This document shows, in pieces, positions 1 to 8,368 of a DNA stretch of 64,000 bases. The DNA lies in contig NZ_CP133264.1 in assembly GCF_030915445.1 (NCBI RefSeq), positions 4,869,208 to 4,933,207 on the forward strand, given 5' to 3'. The position numbers and the translations under genes were made by a program. A model generated the notes under the pieces. That model saw only the letters and a program-made list of their open reading frames with translations. It made no database searches and was not told where the DNA came from. Positions within the stretch are counted from its first letter, which is position 1, and the number at the start of each line of letters is the position of its first letter. The DNA comes from Clostridium sp. OS1-26. GTDB taxonomy: Bacteria > Bacillota > Clostridia > Clostridiales > Clostridiaceae.

Positions 1-4
1 AACT

Positions 5-180
5 AAGGAACACATTACTCCGCTACACTTCGTAATGCGGGCTTTCTCACTAAACTCAGATTTCGCTGCGCTCATCTTCACTAAGTGTTCGTTTAAGGTA
101 CACATTACTCCGCTTCTCTCCGTAATGTGGGCTTTCTCACTAAGTTCAGCCTTCGCTATGCTCGCCTTCACTAAGTGTTC
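5..180. repeat. Tandem repeat, two 86-bp units with 90-bp period
   Basis: Units at 5-90 and 95-180 start with CACATTACTCCGC and end with TTCACTAAGTGTTC. Each has an internal inverted pair (CATTAC / GTAATG) able to form a hairpin. The last bases of each unit equal the 3' end of dnaB (LNT-stop on the minus strand), so the array abuts and overlaps the dnaB fragment. The intact dnaB at 53982 lacks the array. Confidence 0.75.
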
Positions 181-520
181 AATGCCTGTATCTCCGGCAT
201 CCACCTAAACCTCACCGTTCCTAACTCTCCATTCCTGTTCTTCGCCACAATACATTCAATAATCCCCTTCTCCTCACAATCCTTGTCATAATAATCATCC
301 CTATATAAAAGCATAACCACATCCGTGTCCTGCTCTATACTCCCCGACTCTCTTAAATCAGAAAGTATAGACCTGTGGTCGCCCCTAGCCTCTGGTGCTC
401 TGGAAAGCTGAGAAAGCAAAAGTACAGTTACATCAAGTTTCTTTGCCATAAGCTTCAGTTCTCTTGTGATCTTGGAAACCTCAACATTTCTATTTTCCGC
501 ACCTTTTACACCTTCAATAA
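171..520 (-). pseudogene. dnaB: 3' fragment of replicative helicase gene dnaB
   Basis: The minus strand encodes about 115 C-terminal residues of the DnaB RecA-like core. It includes the QLSRAPEAR and LRESGSIEQD segments and ends in RFRWMPEIQALNT. It closely matches the C-terminus of the intact dnaB at 53982-55277 in this window. Identity stops abruptly at 520, after bases TTCAATAA, where unrelated sequence begins. The Walker A region and the N-terminal domain are absent, so it cannot be a helicase. Several substitutions against the intact copy show that the duplication is not brand new. The fragment probably marks a recombination junction or the edge of a mobile segment. Confidence 0.85.
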
Positions 521-527
521 CAAATAA

Positions 528-553
528 AAAGAACCTGGACTTCCAAGTTCTTT
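528..553 (-). terminator. Rho-independent terminator of the small basic peptide gene
   Basis: Minus strand AAAGAACTTGG / CCAGGTTCTTT stem (11 bp with one mismatch, 4-nt loop) followed by TTTTTATTTG. It lies 18 bp after the stop of the 34-aa gene. Confidence 0.75.
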
Positions 554-571
554 CCTAAATTAATCTTAGTA

Positions 572-676
572 CTAATCTTTTTTATCTATCTTTTTCCTAT
601 GTTTAGCCCCAGCATTATTCGCCTTCTTTTCCTTTTCTTGTTGACTTGAAACGGAAGGATCTTTTTTCTCACTCAT
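572..676 (-). CDS. Small Lys/Glu-rich 34-aa protein, unknown function
   Basis: This short gene runs from ATG at 676 to TAG at 572. A GGAGG ribosome site sits nine bases upstream and a good terminator follows, which together argue for real expression. The product starts MSEKKDPSVSSQQ and ends in a basic tail KHRKKIDKKD. It has no hydrophobic segment and no cysteine, so it is probably soluble and disordered. Short, charged, uncharacterised proteins of this kind are common in spore-forming Firmicutes. I cannot place it in a named family. The junction with the dnaB fragment lies directly downstream. Confidence 0.6.
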   Translation of the reverse strand: MSEKKDPSVSSQQEKEKKANNAGAKHRKKIDKKD

Positions 677-909
677 AGCAATTATTCCTCCAAAATAGAA
701 TTTATTTATTGTATCACTCTATTATTTTGTTTACTATATAAATTATGATACTAGGAAATTAATAACAAAAATCTATGTATAGTTCTTATATTTAAGTTGT
801 CTAAGTTTTCTATTTATAAGGCTTCATAGATATCTATAAATTTTAATACAATTTGCTAAAAATCATTGTTTATATAAACTAAAGTACATCCAGAATCTTC
901 AATTCATTA
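677..909. other. AT-rich intergenic stretch
   Basis: No open reading frame with a ribosome site is seen. It would hold the promoter of the small peptide gene on the minus strand, but no convincing -35/-10 pair could be singled out. It ends at the first palindromic repeat. Confidence 0.5.
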
Positions 910-994
910 GCAAGTGAGCCTAGCTCACAAGAAACCCAGGGTGGAAAAGAGTTCTACCCTGGGTTCCTAGTGAGGACATGCTGGACTCACTTGC
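910..994 (+). repeat. Dispersed palindromic element, family 1, copy 1
   Basis: The 85-bp element is bounded by a 9-bp inverted repeat GCAAGTGAG / CTCACTTGC. Inside is a 10-bp stem AACCCAGGGT (933-942) / ACCCTGGGTT (956-965), plus a small hairpin GTGAGC-CTA-GCTCAC at the left. Related copies lie in the same orientation at 2945-3026 and 9298-9378. The nested stems suggest a cloverleaf-like DNA or RNA fold. Confidence 0.8.
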
Positions 995-1034
995 AGCAAA
1001 AACTAGGACAATTTTTGCTGCTGGTATGAAATGA

Positions 1035-1063
1035 TTGAACTTAGTCAAAAAAAATGTTATGCT
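1035..1063 (+). promoter_or_regulatory. Predicted sigma-A promoter of the ABC-F gene
   Basis: TTGAAC (1035-1040), 17-bp spacer, TATGCT (1058-1063). It lies about 120 bp upstream of the coding start, leaving a long leader that contains a terminator hairpin. Confidence 0.6.
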
Positions 1064-1130
1064 ATCAATGTCGAATTCAGTAGAATGTAAAAATCAATTG
1101 TAAAATTGCAATTGACAAGATAATATGTTG

Positions 1131-1158
1131 AAGAGCTTATTTCTATAGGCTCTTTTTT
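1131..1158 (+). terminator. Leader terminator (putative attenuator) before the ABC-F gene
   Basis: AAGAGC (1131-1136) pairs with GCTCTT (1149-1154), extended inward by U-A pairs to about 10 bp, and is followed by a T-run. It stands only 22 bp before the ATG of the ABC-F gene, inside its own leader. An upstream CAATTG-N8-CAATTG pair (about 1094-1113) could be an alternative hairpin. Transcription attenuation by a leader hairpin is known for several ABC-F resistance genes. Confidence 0.6.
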
Positions 1159-1180
1159 AGTGATAAAGAGAGGTATTAAT

Positions 1181-2953
1181 ATGATAAAAGTTGATAACTT
1201 GTCCTACTCATTTCCGCAAAAGGATTTATACAATAACATTTCATTTACATTAGAAGATGGAGAGCATTGTGCTTTTATAGGAACAAATGGCAGCGGAAAA
1301 AGCACCTTGATAGATATAATTATGGATCCAGAAAAATATATGTTCGATGGTAATCTAGAGATAGACCCCAATTGTAGAATTGGGTATGTAAGTCAATTCT
1401 CCCAACTAGACAAAATAGAAGAAACTACAGTTTTCGAATATATAGGAGAAAAATTTATTAAACTACAAAATGAAATAACATCTATTTGTACTGAAATGGA
1501 AACATCGACCGATATTGATTCTTTACTAGAAAAGTACCAACAAGCTTTAGACGCATTTGATGCAATTAATGGAGAGGATTTCGAAAACAACATTAATAAA
1601 AAACTAAATCTTGCAAACTTAATTAAATATAAAGATTTAATGATATCTGACCTTAGTGGTGGAGAATTCAAGCTTATTCAAGTAATTAAGGAAATGCTAA
1701 ATAGTCCCGAGTTAATGATTATGGATGAACCGGATGTGTTTTTAGACTTTGAAAATCTTAATTCTCTTAAAAATCTAATTAATTCACACAAAGGAATAAT
1801 GTTAATTATTACGCATAACAGATATCTATTGAATAATTGTTTTAACAAAATTCTTCACCTTGAAAACATGGAGCTTCAAGAGTTTAATGGAGGTTATATT
1901 GATTATAACTTCTCACTACTTCAAACTAAAATTGAGTTACAAGAGCTGGCTATTGCTGATGATGAAGAAATTAAGAGAAACGAGATCTTAATAAATAAAC
2001 TAAGAGTTATCGCAACTGAGAATTCTGAATCTGCTAAAGGTAAATCTCTAAATGCTAGAATTAAAATTCAAGAAAGATTAGAAAAGCGTAGAATTAAAGC
2101 GCCCTTTGTAGATATTAAACAACCGAATATCACTTTAGTTACAAATAATGAGATTGAAGAAACCATTGCTTTAAAAGTTAATGATTACAGTGTTAGCTTT
2201 GATGATATGCTTCTAGAGAATGTTAACTTTGAGATTAAATCTACTGATAAAGTAGCCCTTGTCGGTTCAAATGGTACTGGTAAAACCACTTTAATCCAAG
2301 AAATCTTTAAAAATAATCATGATGCTATTGAGATAAATGAACAGATTGAAGTAGCTTATTTATCACAACTTCAAGGAAACACAATAAATGAGTCTAATAC
2401 CATATTGGAAGAGTTCCTAGCTGTTGGTTTTAAAACTTATGAAGAGATTAAAGCATATATTTCACGGTATGATTTTGAAGAAGAAGTCATTAATCAAAAG
2501 ATAGGTTCCTTATCTGGTGGAGAAAAAAATATACTTCAACTGGCTAAAGTTTCTGCTAGTCAAGCAAACCTGCTGCTGCTTGATGAGCCTACCAGTCATT
2601 TAGACACCTATTCACAAATAGCACTGGAAAAAGCCATAAAAAGCTATAAAGGTGCGATTTTAATGATTTCTCATGATTTTTATTCTATAGTAAACTGTAT
2701 GGATTATGTTTTAATCATTGAAGATAAGACCATTAGAAAAATGAGCATGCGAAAATTTAGAAAGATGATTTATGCTAGTCATTTTGATAAGGACTATTTA
2801 GAAATTGAAGAAAAGAAAAAATTAGTTGAAAAAAAAATAGAATTGGCTTTAAAAAATACTGATTTTACCCTTGCAAAAACTTTATCTGAAGAGTTAGAAG
2901 AGCTGATTAAGCTACTCCTCACATCTCAGAGATCCAGAGAATTTGCAAATTAG
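1181..2953 (+). CDS. ABC-F ATPase, ribosome-protection type (Vga/Lsa/CplR-like)
   Basis: Two ABC ATPase domains lie in one chain with no membrane segments, the hallmark of ABC-F proteins. Such proteins bind the ribosomal E site and, in the antibiotic-resistance branch, displace lincosamides, streptogramin A or pleuromutilins. Domain 1 has Walker A GTNGSGKST (residues 34-42), signature LSGGEF and Walker B LMIMDEP. A charged inter-domain linker follows, then domain 2 with GSNGTGKTT (about 361), LSGGEK and LLLLDEP. A basic, coiled C-terminal extension (KFRKMIY, then Glu/Lys-rich) resembles the clostridial CplR type. ATG at 1181 is chosen because AGAGAGG precedes it; an in-frame GTG at 1160 lies in the terminator tail. 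The attenuator in front supports drug-induced expression. Resistance spectrum cannot be read from sequence. Confidence 0.85.
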   Translation: MIKVDNLSYSFPQKDLYNNISFTLEDGEHCAFIGTNGSGKSTLIDIIMDPEKYMFDGNLEIDPNCRIGYVSQFSQLDKIEETTVFEYIGEKFIKLQNEITSICTEMETSTDIDSLLEKYQQALDAFDAINGEDFENNINKKLNLANLIKYKDLMISDLSGGEFKLIQVIKEMLNSPELMIMDEPDVFLDFENLNSLKNLINSHKGIMLIITHNRYLLNNCFNKILHLENMELQEFNGGYIDYNFSLLQTKIELQELAIADDEEIKRNEILINKLRVIATENSESAKGKSLNARIKIQERLEKRRIKAPFVDIKQPNITLVTNNEIEETIALKVNDYSVSFDDMLLENVNFEIKSTDKVALVGSNGTGKTTLIQEIFKNNHDAIEINEQIEVAYLSQLQGNTINESNTILEEFLAVGFKTYEEIKAYISRYDFEEEVINQKIGSLSGGEKNILQLAKVSASQANLLLLDEPTSHLDTYSQIALEKAIKSYKGAILMISHDFYSIVNCMDYVLIIEDKTIRKMSMRKFRKMIYASHFDKDYLEIEEKKKLVEKKIELALKNTDFTLAKTLSEELEELIKLLLTSQRSREFAN

Positions 2954-3026
2954 TAATTTCCAAAAACCCAGAGTGGAAAAGATTGCTACCCTGGGTTCCT
3001 AGTAAGGACATGCTGGACTCACTTGC
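2945..3026 (+). repeat. Dispersed palindromic element, family 1, copy 2
   Basis: The inner stem is AACCCAGAGT (2965-2974) / ACCCTGGGTT (2988-2997) and the conserved right end is GGACATGCTGGACTCACTTGC-like up to 3026. The left end is degenerate (GCAAATTAG) and contains the stop codon of the ABC-F gene. With copy 1 it forms direct repeats flanking that gene. Confidence 0.75.
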
Positions 3027-3039
3027 TAATTTTACCCTT

Positions 3040-3471
3040 CTATTTTTGAAGCTCCGGCTCACTTCCTACAATTTTGTATATACGTTCTTCAATAACTGTT
3101 CCATCCGCTTTTAACTTTTTAAAAGTAATCAAATCATATCCATCATTACTTTTACTTTGAGATGTTTCATAAACTATTCTTACACCATTTTCTATCCTTT
3201 CTTTCGATCCTAGCCAATAAGGACAACTATTTAAAAATGAATCATCTTTTGTCAGTTCTGAAAACAGTTTATTCGATGCTGAAACATTAATATCTGGAAG
3301 TTTTCTTTCAACATAGTTTGGACTTACCAGGGCAGTTCTGCCAATTTTTTTTAGGTATTCTTCAGCTTGAGATTTCTGTGATTTGACAAGGTTAGAATAA
3401 GTTGAGTCGTTTCCAGATAAAACCTTATTCCATAACCTTTCAGGAAACATTTTTTTGTAGAATCTAAACAA
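3040..3471 (-). CDS. Hypothetical protein, 143 aa
   Basis: I do not recognise this protein. It appears soluble, with no signal peptide or membrane helix. The N-terminal third is basic and helical (MFRFYKKMFPERLW). The C-terminal part looks beta-rich (GVRIVYETSQ, DLITFKKLKADGTVIEERIYKIV), suggesting a small alpha/beta fold. A TTG start at 3471 is preferred because GGAG lies just before it; an internal ATG at 3450 has no ribosome site. The stop lies immediately beyond palindromic repeat copy 2. It is transcribed away from the TolB-like gene. Confidence 0.5.
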   Translation of the reverse strand: MFRFYKKMFPERLWNKVLSGNDSTYSNLVKSQKSQAEEYLKKIGRTALVSPNYVERKLPDINVSASNKLFSELTKDDSFLNSCPYWLGSKERIENGVRIVYETSQSKSNDGYDLITFKKLKADGTVIEERIYKIVGSEPELQK

Positions 3472-3705
3472 TCATCTCCATCTATAGGTTCAATGGAATA
3501 TATGATCCATAGTTCTTTTTTAACCAATACAAATAAAGAGATAATGAAAAGAATGATTAATGCATTTCTCTTGCCAAAAAAAGGAATATTAAAATTTTAT
3601 AAGAGAGGTAAAACTATTTACTATACTCCCCTTATGTCACAACAAGAGGATTCAATCAATTGTAACTTTATACTATGGTTTATATTATTAAAGGAGAAAC
3701 TAATT

Positions 3706-5075
3706 ATGATTAAAAGTAGGAAAAGCCATAAAAAAATAGCAAGCACATTGGTACTCACTATAGTAGTTGTGTTGATTATTACAGCAGAACTTGCAACTTG
3801 TGTCTTAGTGAAGGCAAAAGGTAATAAAGTCACTACTGATTTTGTAGTAATAGCAAAAGAGAATGGACTGTGGTTAGTAAATTTATCAAAAACAGATAAG
3901 GAAATGCTTATAGATAAGGGTGGCGTCTTTACAACCCCAAGTATTTCTCCAGATGGACAAAATGTTGCCTATACAAAAGATAAAGCTCTTTATGTAGCCT
4001 CAATTGACTTGAATCAAGGCAAAAAGAGATTATAAAGGTTTCAGAACAAGTGTTAAGTTATGGATGGGCAACTTCCAGTGATTTAGCATATTCAACAGAA
4101 AAAGGTGGACTAAATGGTTTTAATGCAGCCTCTAAAAAATTCTCTAATTATATAAAAAGTGAAGAGCATTATGAACAAATAGCAGGCGATGGAAAAGGAA
4201 CAATATATGCAGGTGTATTTAGTTACTATACAAAAGATGGGAATCAATATTATAAAGACAAAGGGCTAATAAGCTATAATTTAGCACTAGGAAAAGAAAA
4301 AGTTGTGGTCCCTTCTAAACCTATTAGGAAGGATGCGAATGACATAAATGATTTGGGGTTTCTGCCTGAAGTTGCAGGTATTTCAAAGGATGGAGCTTAT
4401 GTATATATATGGTGTAAAGTTCACTCAGCTTCCATGAATTCTGATGGAGTTGGATTTGGCGTATATGAAGTAAAAAATAATAAATTTACAGCTTTTAACA
4501 AAGAAAAAATCTTTGCTTTGGCTTATAGTGATAATTTAGCTATAAACCCTTTAGACGGGAGATTTCCAGTTTTAAATAACGGCGGCGCAAGAAATATGAA
4601 TATTAATAAAACCTTAGACGTTGTAGATATAATAAATGGAACCTTTACACCTATTTTACCTAAAGACATGATAGCAAGTACTGAACCTTTTGGATTTACT
4701 GCTAAGGGGATGGTTACAATGACCCCAGCCTTCTCACCAGATGGAAAAAAAGTCATTTTTTCCGCAGCCAAAGCCAATGAGAATATGCAGCAGTGGCATA
4801 AGGAGCCACACAATATATATACTGTGGATTTACAGAATAAAAAAGTAGAAAAAATAACGGAAGATAACAACTTTAATTTCCACCCTACTTATATTTCAAA
4901 AGGAGAAGGAATTGTATTTGCTAGAGTAATGGAGGGTAATACTATTTCTTTATGGAAATTACAAGGAAATAAAAAAGAAAGTGTAGCTACAGGTATCAAA
5001 TTGGATGAACGCAGCTGGTATTATGGGCATTTTGACTTGGCAAACAGCCTAGATATTTATGTTTCTGAAGAGTAG
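3706..5075 (+). pseudogene. Membrane-anchored TolB-like beta-propeller protein, frameshifted
   Basis: ATG at 3706 is preceded by AAAGGAG. The product begins with a basic N-terminus and one hydrophobic segment (about residues 14-35), so it is a lipid-less anchored or secreted protein. PD40/TolB-type repeats follow, such as SISPDGQNVAY and AFSPDGKKVIF, each expected to form a propeller blade. The frame breaks at 4021-4025: a run of five A reads into a stop at 4035, while six A would continue GKKEIIKVSEQV into the downstream frame, which runs to 5075. The two halves make about 456 aa. Either a one-base deletion or a sequencing error is the cause. Function is unknown; related proteins are often extracellular binding proteins. 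Confidence 0.75.
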
Positions 5076-5175
5076 TACTCCATGTGAAAGGGTTTATTTT
5101 ACTCAAGTTGATAAAAAATAATTAATTTTCAGAGAATATATTTGATCAAATAAATAATTAAAGGAGACTATATAA

Positions 5176-5805
5176 ATGAAAAAGATTAGAGAAAGAACTT
5201 ATAATGGCAAAATATTTTCATTTATTTTCGGGTTAATTATAGGATTTTTTATGGTTTTATGTATTTTTGCTATTATAAATAGTGATAAAGAAATATCAGA
5301 TGTTCAAGGAATCATATCTTTTATACTTGCACTTATATCAATCATAGTTTACGAAATTTTAAGAGAATATTATTACTTAAAAAGATTAGAGCTAACCATT
5401 AGTTCAATATATAGTAATATCAATATATATAAGGAACGTGAAAGTAAACTGTTATTAAAAGTAAAAAATTCACACCCAAACTTTTCACATCACGAAAGCG
5501 ATATTCAAAATACTGTGGCGTCTTATGGAAGTCAAAATGATTTAAATGAAATTTATAATAAAAACCAGATTTCTCTAAACGATTTAGAGGATATAATTGA
5601 AATTCTTCCTAACCTAAACTCAAACCCACATATTTCAAATATACTTAATAAGATTGAAGAATTACAAAATGCTATTTTAGGCTCAAAATTACTTTATAAT
5701 GAATATGTTACATATTATAATTCTGCAATCATAAGTTTTCCTTCTATGCTATTTGTTGGATTATGGAAATTGAAAACATTGCAGTTTTATGGCGATAATG
5801 AATAA
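5176..5805 (+). CDS. Hypothetical membrane protein with two N-terminal TM helices, 209 aa
   Basis: The start ATG has AAAGGAG upstream. Two strongly hydrophobic segments, at about residues 13-33 and 42-62, form a membrane hairpin. A long, mostly helical soluble part follows, rich in Asn, Glu and Leu and probably coiled-coil (DLEDIIEILPNLN, ILNKIEELQNAIL). Another moderately hydrophobic stretch near the end (about 180-197) may be a third helix. I do not recognise the family. It is monocistronic and closed by the hairpin at 5807. Confidence 0.6.
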   Translation: MKKIRERTYNGKIFSFIFGLIIGFFMVLCIFAIINSDKEISDVQGIISFILALISIIVYEILREYYYLKRLELTISSIYSNINIYKERESKLLLKVKNSHPNFSHHESDIQNTVASYGSQNDLNEIYNKNQISLNDLEDIIEILPNLNSNPHISNILNKIEELQNAILGSKLLYNEYVTYYNSAIISFPSMLFVGLWKLKTLQFYGDNE

Positions 5806-5806
5806 T

Positions 5807-5833
5807 ACCTCTATAACTAATAATTATAGAGGT
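5807..5833. terminator. Hairpin between convergent genes
   Basis: ACCTCTATAA / TTATAGAGGT, 10-bp perfect stem with 7-nt loop. It sits between the stops of the membrane protein gene (+) and lon (-). The U-tract is weak on both strands. Confidence 0.55.
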
Positions 5834-5860
5834 AAAATCTTACTCAAGGGGTACTCCTAA

Positions 5861-8248
5861 TTATACTCCTATAGCTTCTTTAAATCCTATAACATCCTTC
5901 TGATTAAACATACGCTCTATTCTAGGTAAAGAAATCCCCAAAGTTTCTTTAAGCACATCTTCTATAGTCTCTACAGGTATAATTGTAAGCTGCTTCTTCA
6001 CTTCTTCAGGCACGTCCTTAAGGTCAATTACATTATCCTTTGGAATTAATACTTTTGTTACACCAGCTCTTTGAGCTCCTAATAATTTTTCTTTTAATCC
6101 ACCTATTGGCAATACGGCACCTCTTAAAGTTATTTCTCCTGTCATTGCAATTTTAGAATCCACCTTAATGCCTGTGACTAAGGAAGCAAGTGCAGTAAAT
6201 AATGTAATTCCCGCAGATGGACCATCTTTAGGAACCGACCCCGATGGAACATGAATGTGTAAATCTCTTTCCTTAAAATTAATTGAATTTATTGGCAACC
6301 TTGATTTTAACAAGCTTAAAGAAATTCTAGCTGATTCTTTCATAACATCGCCTAATTTACCTGTTAGGATAACTTGTCCACTTCCTGACATATCAGTTGC
6401 TTCAATAAAAAGTATTTCTCCTCCAACAGGAGTCCATGCCAGTCCTGTGACAACTCCCGGCGGATTATCTAATTGAGCTTTATCGTGTCTTGAAACTTGT
6501 TTTCCTAATAATTCCTCTAATTGATCTACATTAATTTTGTAAGGCAATTCTACTGTATTAGATACTATTTTTTCAGAGGTTACTCTCGCAATTGCAGCCA
6601 ATTGTTTTTTTAGTCCCCTAACTCCAGCTTCTAAAGTATAATCACTGATTATTTTTTGCAACACATCATCTTCAATAACTAATTGTTCCTCTGTTAGTCC
6701 ATGGTCTTCGAGAATTTCAGGAACTAAATGATTTTTTCCAATATGGAACTTTTCATTTATTGTATAGCTAGAAATTTGAATAACTTCCATTCTGTCCAAT
6801 AATGGAGCTGGAATACTTTCAAGGGAATTCGCTGTAGCAATAAAGAAAACCTCTGACAAATCATAAGGTAGATCTAAATAATGATCTGTAAAGCTATTGT
6901 TTTGTTCTGGATCAAGTACCTCTAGTAGCGCACTGGCAGGGTCCCCACTATAACCACCAGTCATCAGCTTATCCACTTCATCTAGAATCATAACAGGATT
7001 ACTTTCCCCTGCTTTTTTGATGCTTTGAATAATTCTTCCTGGCATAGCTCCAACGTAAGTTCTCCTATGTCCTCTAATTTCTGCTTCATCTCTAATTCCA
7101 CCTAAACTCAAACGAATATACTTTCTGTCAAGAGCTTCTGCAATACTTTTACCTAGACTTGTCTTTCCTGTTCCAGGAGGTCCTACAAGTAATAGGATAG
7201 AACCCTTCTTGTCTTTTTTTAGCTGCATTACAGCTAAATGCTGTATTATTCTATCCTTAACTTTGGATAGGCCATAGTGTTCATCATCTAAAATTCGTCT
7301 TGCTTCCCCTAAGTTAATAGGTTTTGTTTCACTCTTTTTCCAAGGCAGTTGTACTAATAGGTCCAAGTAATTACGTATAATATTATAATCTGAACTATTA
7401 GGACTTTGAGCTTGCAATTTATCTAATTCATCAAGAGCAGTATTCTTTATATCAGGCGGCATCTGCGCTTCTTCAATTTTACTTAAATAATCTTTATCCT
7501 TTTTAGTACTTTCTCCCTTGCCTTCATTTAGTTCCTCTTGAATAACTTTTAATTGTTCTCTAAGCATTGATTCTCTATAATATTTATTTGTTTTTTTAGA
7601 AACTTTTTCTGCCATCTGAAGCTGTAATTCAAGGGTTTCTTTTTGCTTTAAAAGATAGTCCATAAACTTTAAACTTCTATTCTTCAAGGATTGTGTTTCA
7701 AGCAAATCATACTTTTCAGAATTTGATATAGGCATAAATTGAGATAGATGTACCATGAGTGAATTTAAGTCCTTTATCTCATCAATTACCTTCATGTACT
7801 GCTCTGACCCTTGGAACTTCTCACTTATTTCATAGGTAACTTTTTTCAAATACCCTTGCATTTCTTCCTGACTCTTTTCATTGAGATCAATATTATCAGG
7901 GGAAATATCATATTCAGCATGTATAAAATTATTTTGGATACTAAGGCTTTTTATTTCAACTCTATCTAAAACTTTAACCTTAAGCTGGTAGCCCTTTTCT
8001 GTTTTCTCCACTTCATCAACTTTAAAGGAAACACCCACTTTGTAAAAATCTTCTTCTTTTAATTCTTTTTTATTAAAGTTTTGCTTTAGGGACAAGGCAA
8101 TATTTTCACCATCTTCCTTTAGTAAATTTCTAAGTTGCTCTTCACCAAGCCTGCTTACTTTAAGTATAGAAATTACGCCTGGTAATAAAACTATATCAGA
8201 TATAGGAATAACCATTCCTTCTTTATTGTTTTCGTTAAAATTCATCAT
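5861..8248 (-). CDS. lon: ATP-dependent Lon protease (LonA type)
   Basis: Cytoplasmic AAA+ Ser-Lys protease that unfolds and degrades damaged and regulatory proteins. The N-terminal substrate domain (IPISDIVLLPGV) is followed by a coiled region, an AAA+ module with Walker A GPPGTGKTS, Walker B VMILDEVDKL and sensor regions, and a protease domain. The catalytic Ser lies in PKDGPSAGIT, with the Lys about 40 residues later. Length of about 795 aa is normal. The start at 8248 is chosen from AAGGAAGG about nine bases upstream; in-frame ATGs further upstream lie in or near the operator. The gene follows its own TetR gene, and both promoters carry a related operator, so repression by that TetR is likely. 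Confidence 0.93.
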   Translation of the reverse strand: MMNFNENNKEGMVIPISDIVLLPGVISILKVSRLGEEQLRNLLKEDGENIALSLKQNFNKKELKEEDFYKVGVSFKVDEVEKTEKGYQLKVKVLDRVEIKSLSIQNNFIHAEYDISPDNIDLNEKSQEEMQGYLKKVTYEISEKFQGSEQYMKVIDEIKDLNSLMVHLSQFMPISNSEKYDLLETQSLKNRSLKFMDYLLKQKETLELQLQMAEKVSKKTNKYYRESMLREQLKVIQEELNEGKGESTKKDKDYLSKIEEAQMPPDIKNTALDELDKLQAQSPNSSDYNIIRNYLDLLVQLPWKKSETKPINLGEARRILDDEHYGLSKVKDRIIQHLAVMQLKKDKKGSILLLVGPPGTGKTSLGKSIAEALDRKYIRLSLGGIRDEAEIRGHRRTYVGAMPGRIIQSIKKAGESNPVMILDEVDKLMTGGYSGDPASALLEVLDPEQNNSFTDHYLDLPYDLSEVFFIATANSLESIPAPLLDRMEVIQISSYTINEKFHIGKNHLVPEILEDHGLTEEQLVIEDDVLQKIISDYTLEAGVRGLKKQLAAIARVTSEKIVSNTVELPYKINVDQLEELLGKQVSRHDKAQLDNPPGVVTGLAWTPVGGEILFIEATDMSGSGQVILTGKLGDVMKESARISLSLLKSRLPINSINFKERDLHIHVPSGSVPKDGPSAGITLFTALASLVTGIKVDSKIAMTGEITLRGAVLPIGGLKEKLLGAQRAGVTKVLIPKDNVIDLKDVPEEVKKQLTIIPVETIEDVLKETLGISLPRIERMFNQKDVIGFKEAIGV

Positions 8249-8278
8249 AATATTCATCCTTCCTTTACAAACATTCAT

Positions 8279-8294
8279 AAGTGAACGTTCATTT
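8279..8294. promoter_or_regulatory. TetR-type operator at the lon promoter
   Basis: AAGTGAACGTTCATTT has a perfect 10-bp palindromic core TGAACGTTCA (8282-8291). It lies about 30 bp upstream of the lon start. It matches 12 of 16 positions with the site in the tetR promoter. Confidence 0.65.
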
Positions 8295-8313
8295 AATTTT
8301 TTATTCAATTATG

Positions 8314-8356
8314 GCGAGAGAATTTTGTGATAATAGCTTCCACAAAATTGTCTCGC
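8314..8356 (+). terminator. Long hairpin between tetR and lon, terminator-like on the plus strand
   Basis: GCGAGAGAATTTTGTG (8314-8329) pairs with CACAAAATTGTCTCGC (8341-8356), 15 of 16 positions. A T-rich tail follows only on the plus strand. It could block antisense transcription entering tetR, or act as an mRNA processing or stability element on the minus strand. Confidence 0.5.
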
Positions 8357-8368
8357 TTTTTAGTTTTT

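Noticed and set aside
1068..1103. 11-codon leader peptide for ABC-F attenuation as an annotated CDS
   Set aside because: Its ATG would lie at or before the predicted transcription start and has no ribosome site; kept only as a note in the attenuator finding.
4021..4040. Programmed -1 frameshift in the TolB-like gene (AAAAAG run)
   Set aside because: No reason for recoding in such a protein, no stimulatory hairpin seen, and six other genes show the same one-base loss in homopolymers.
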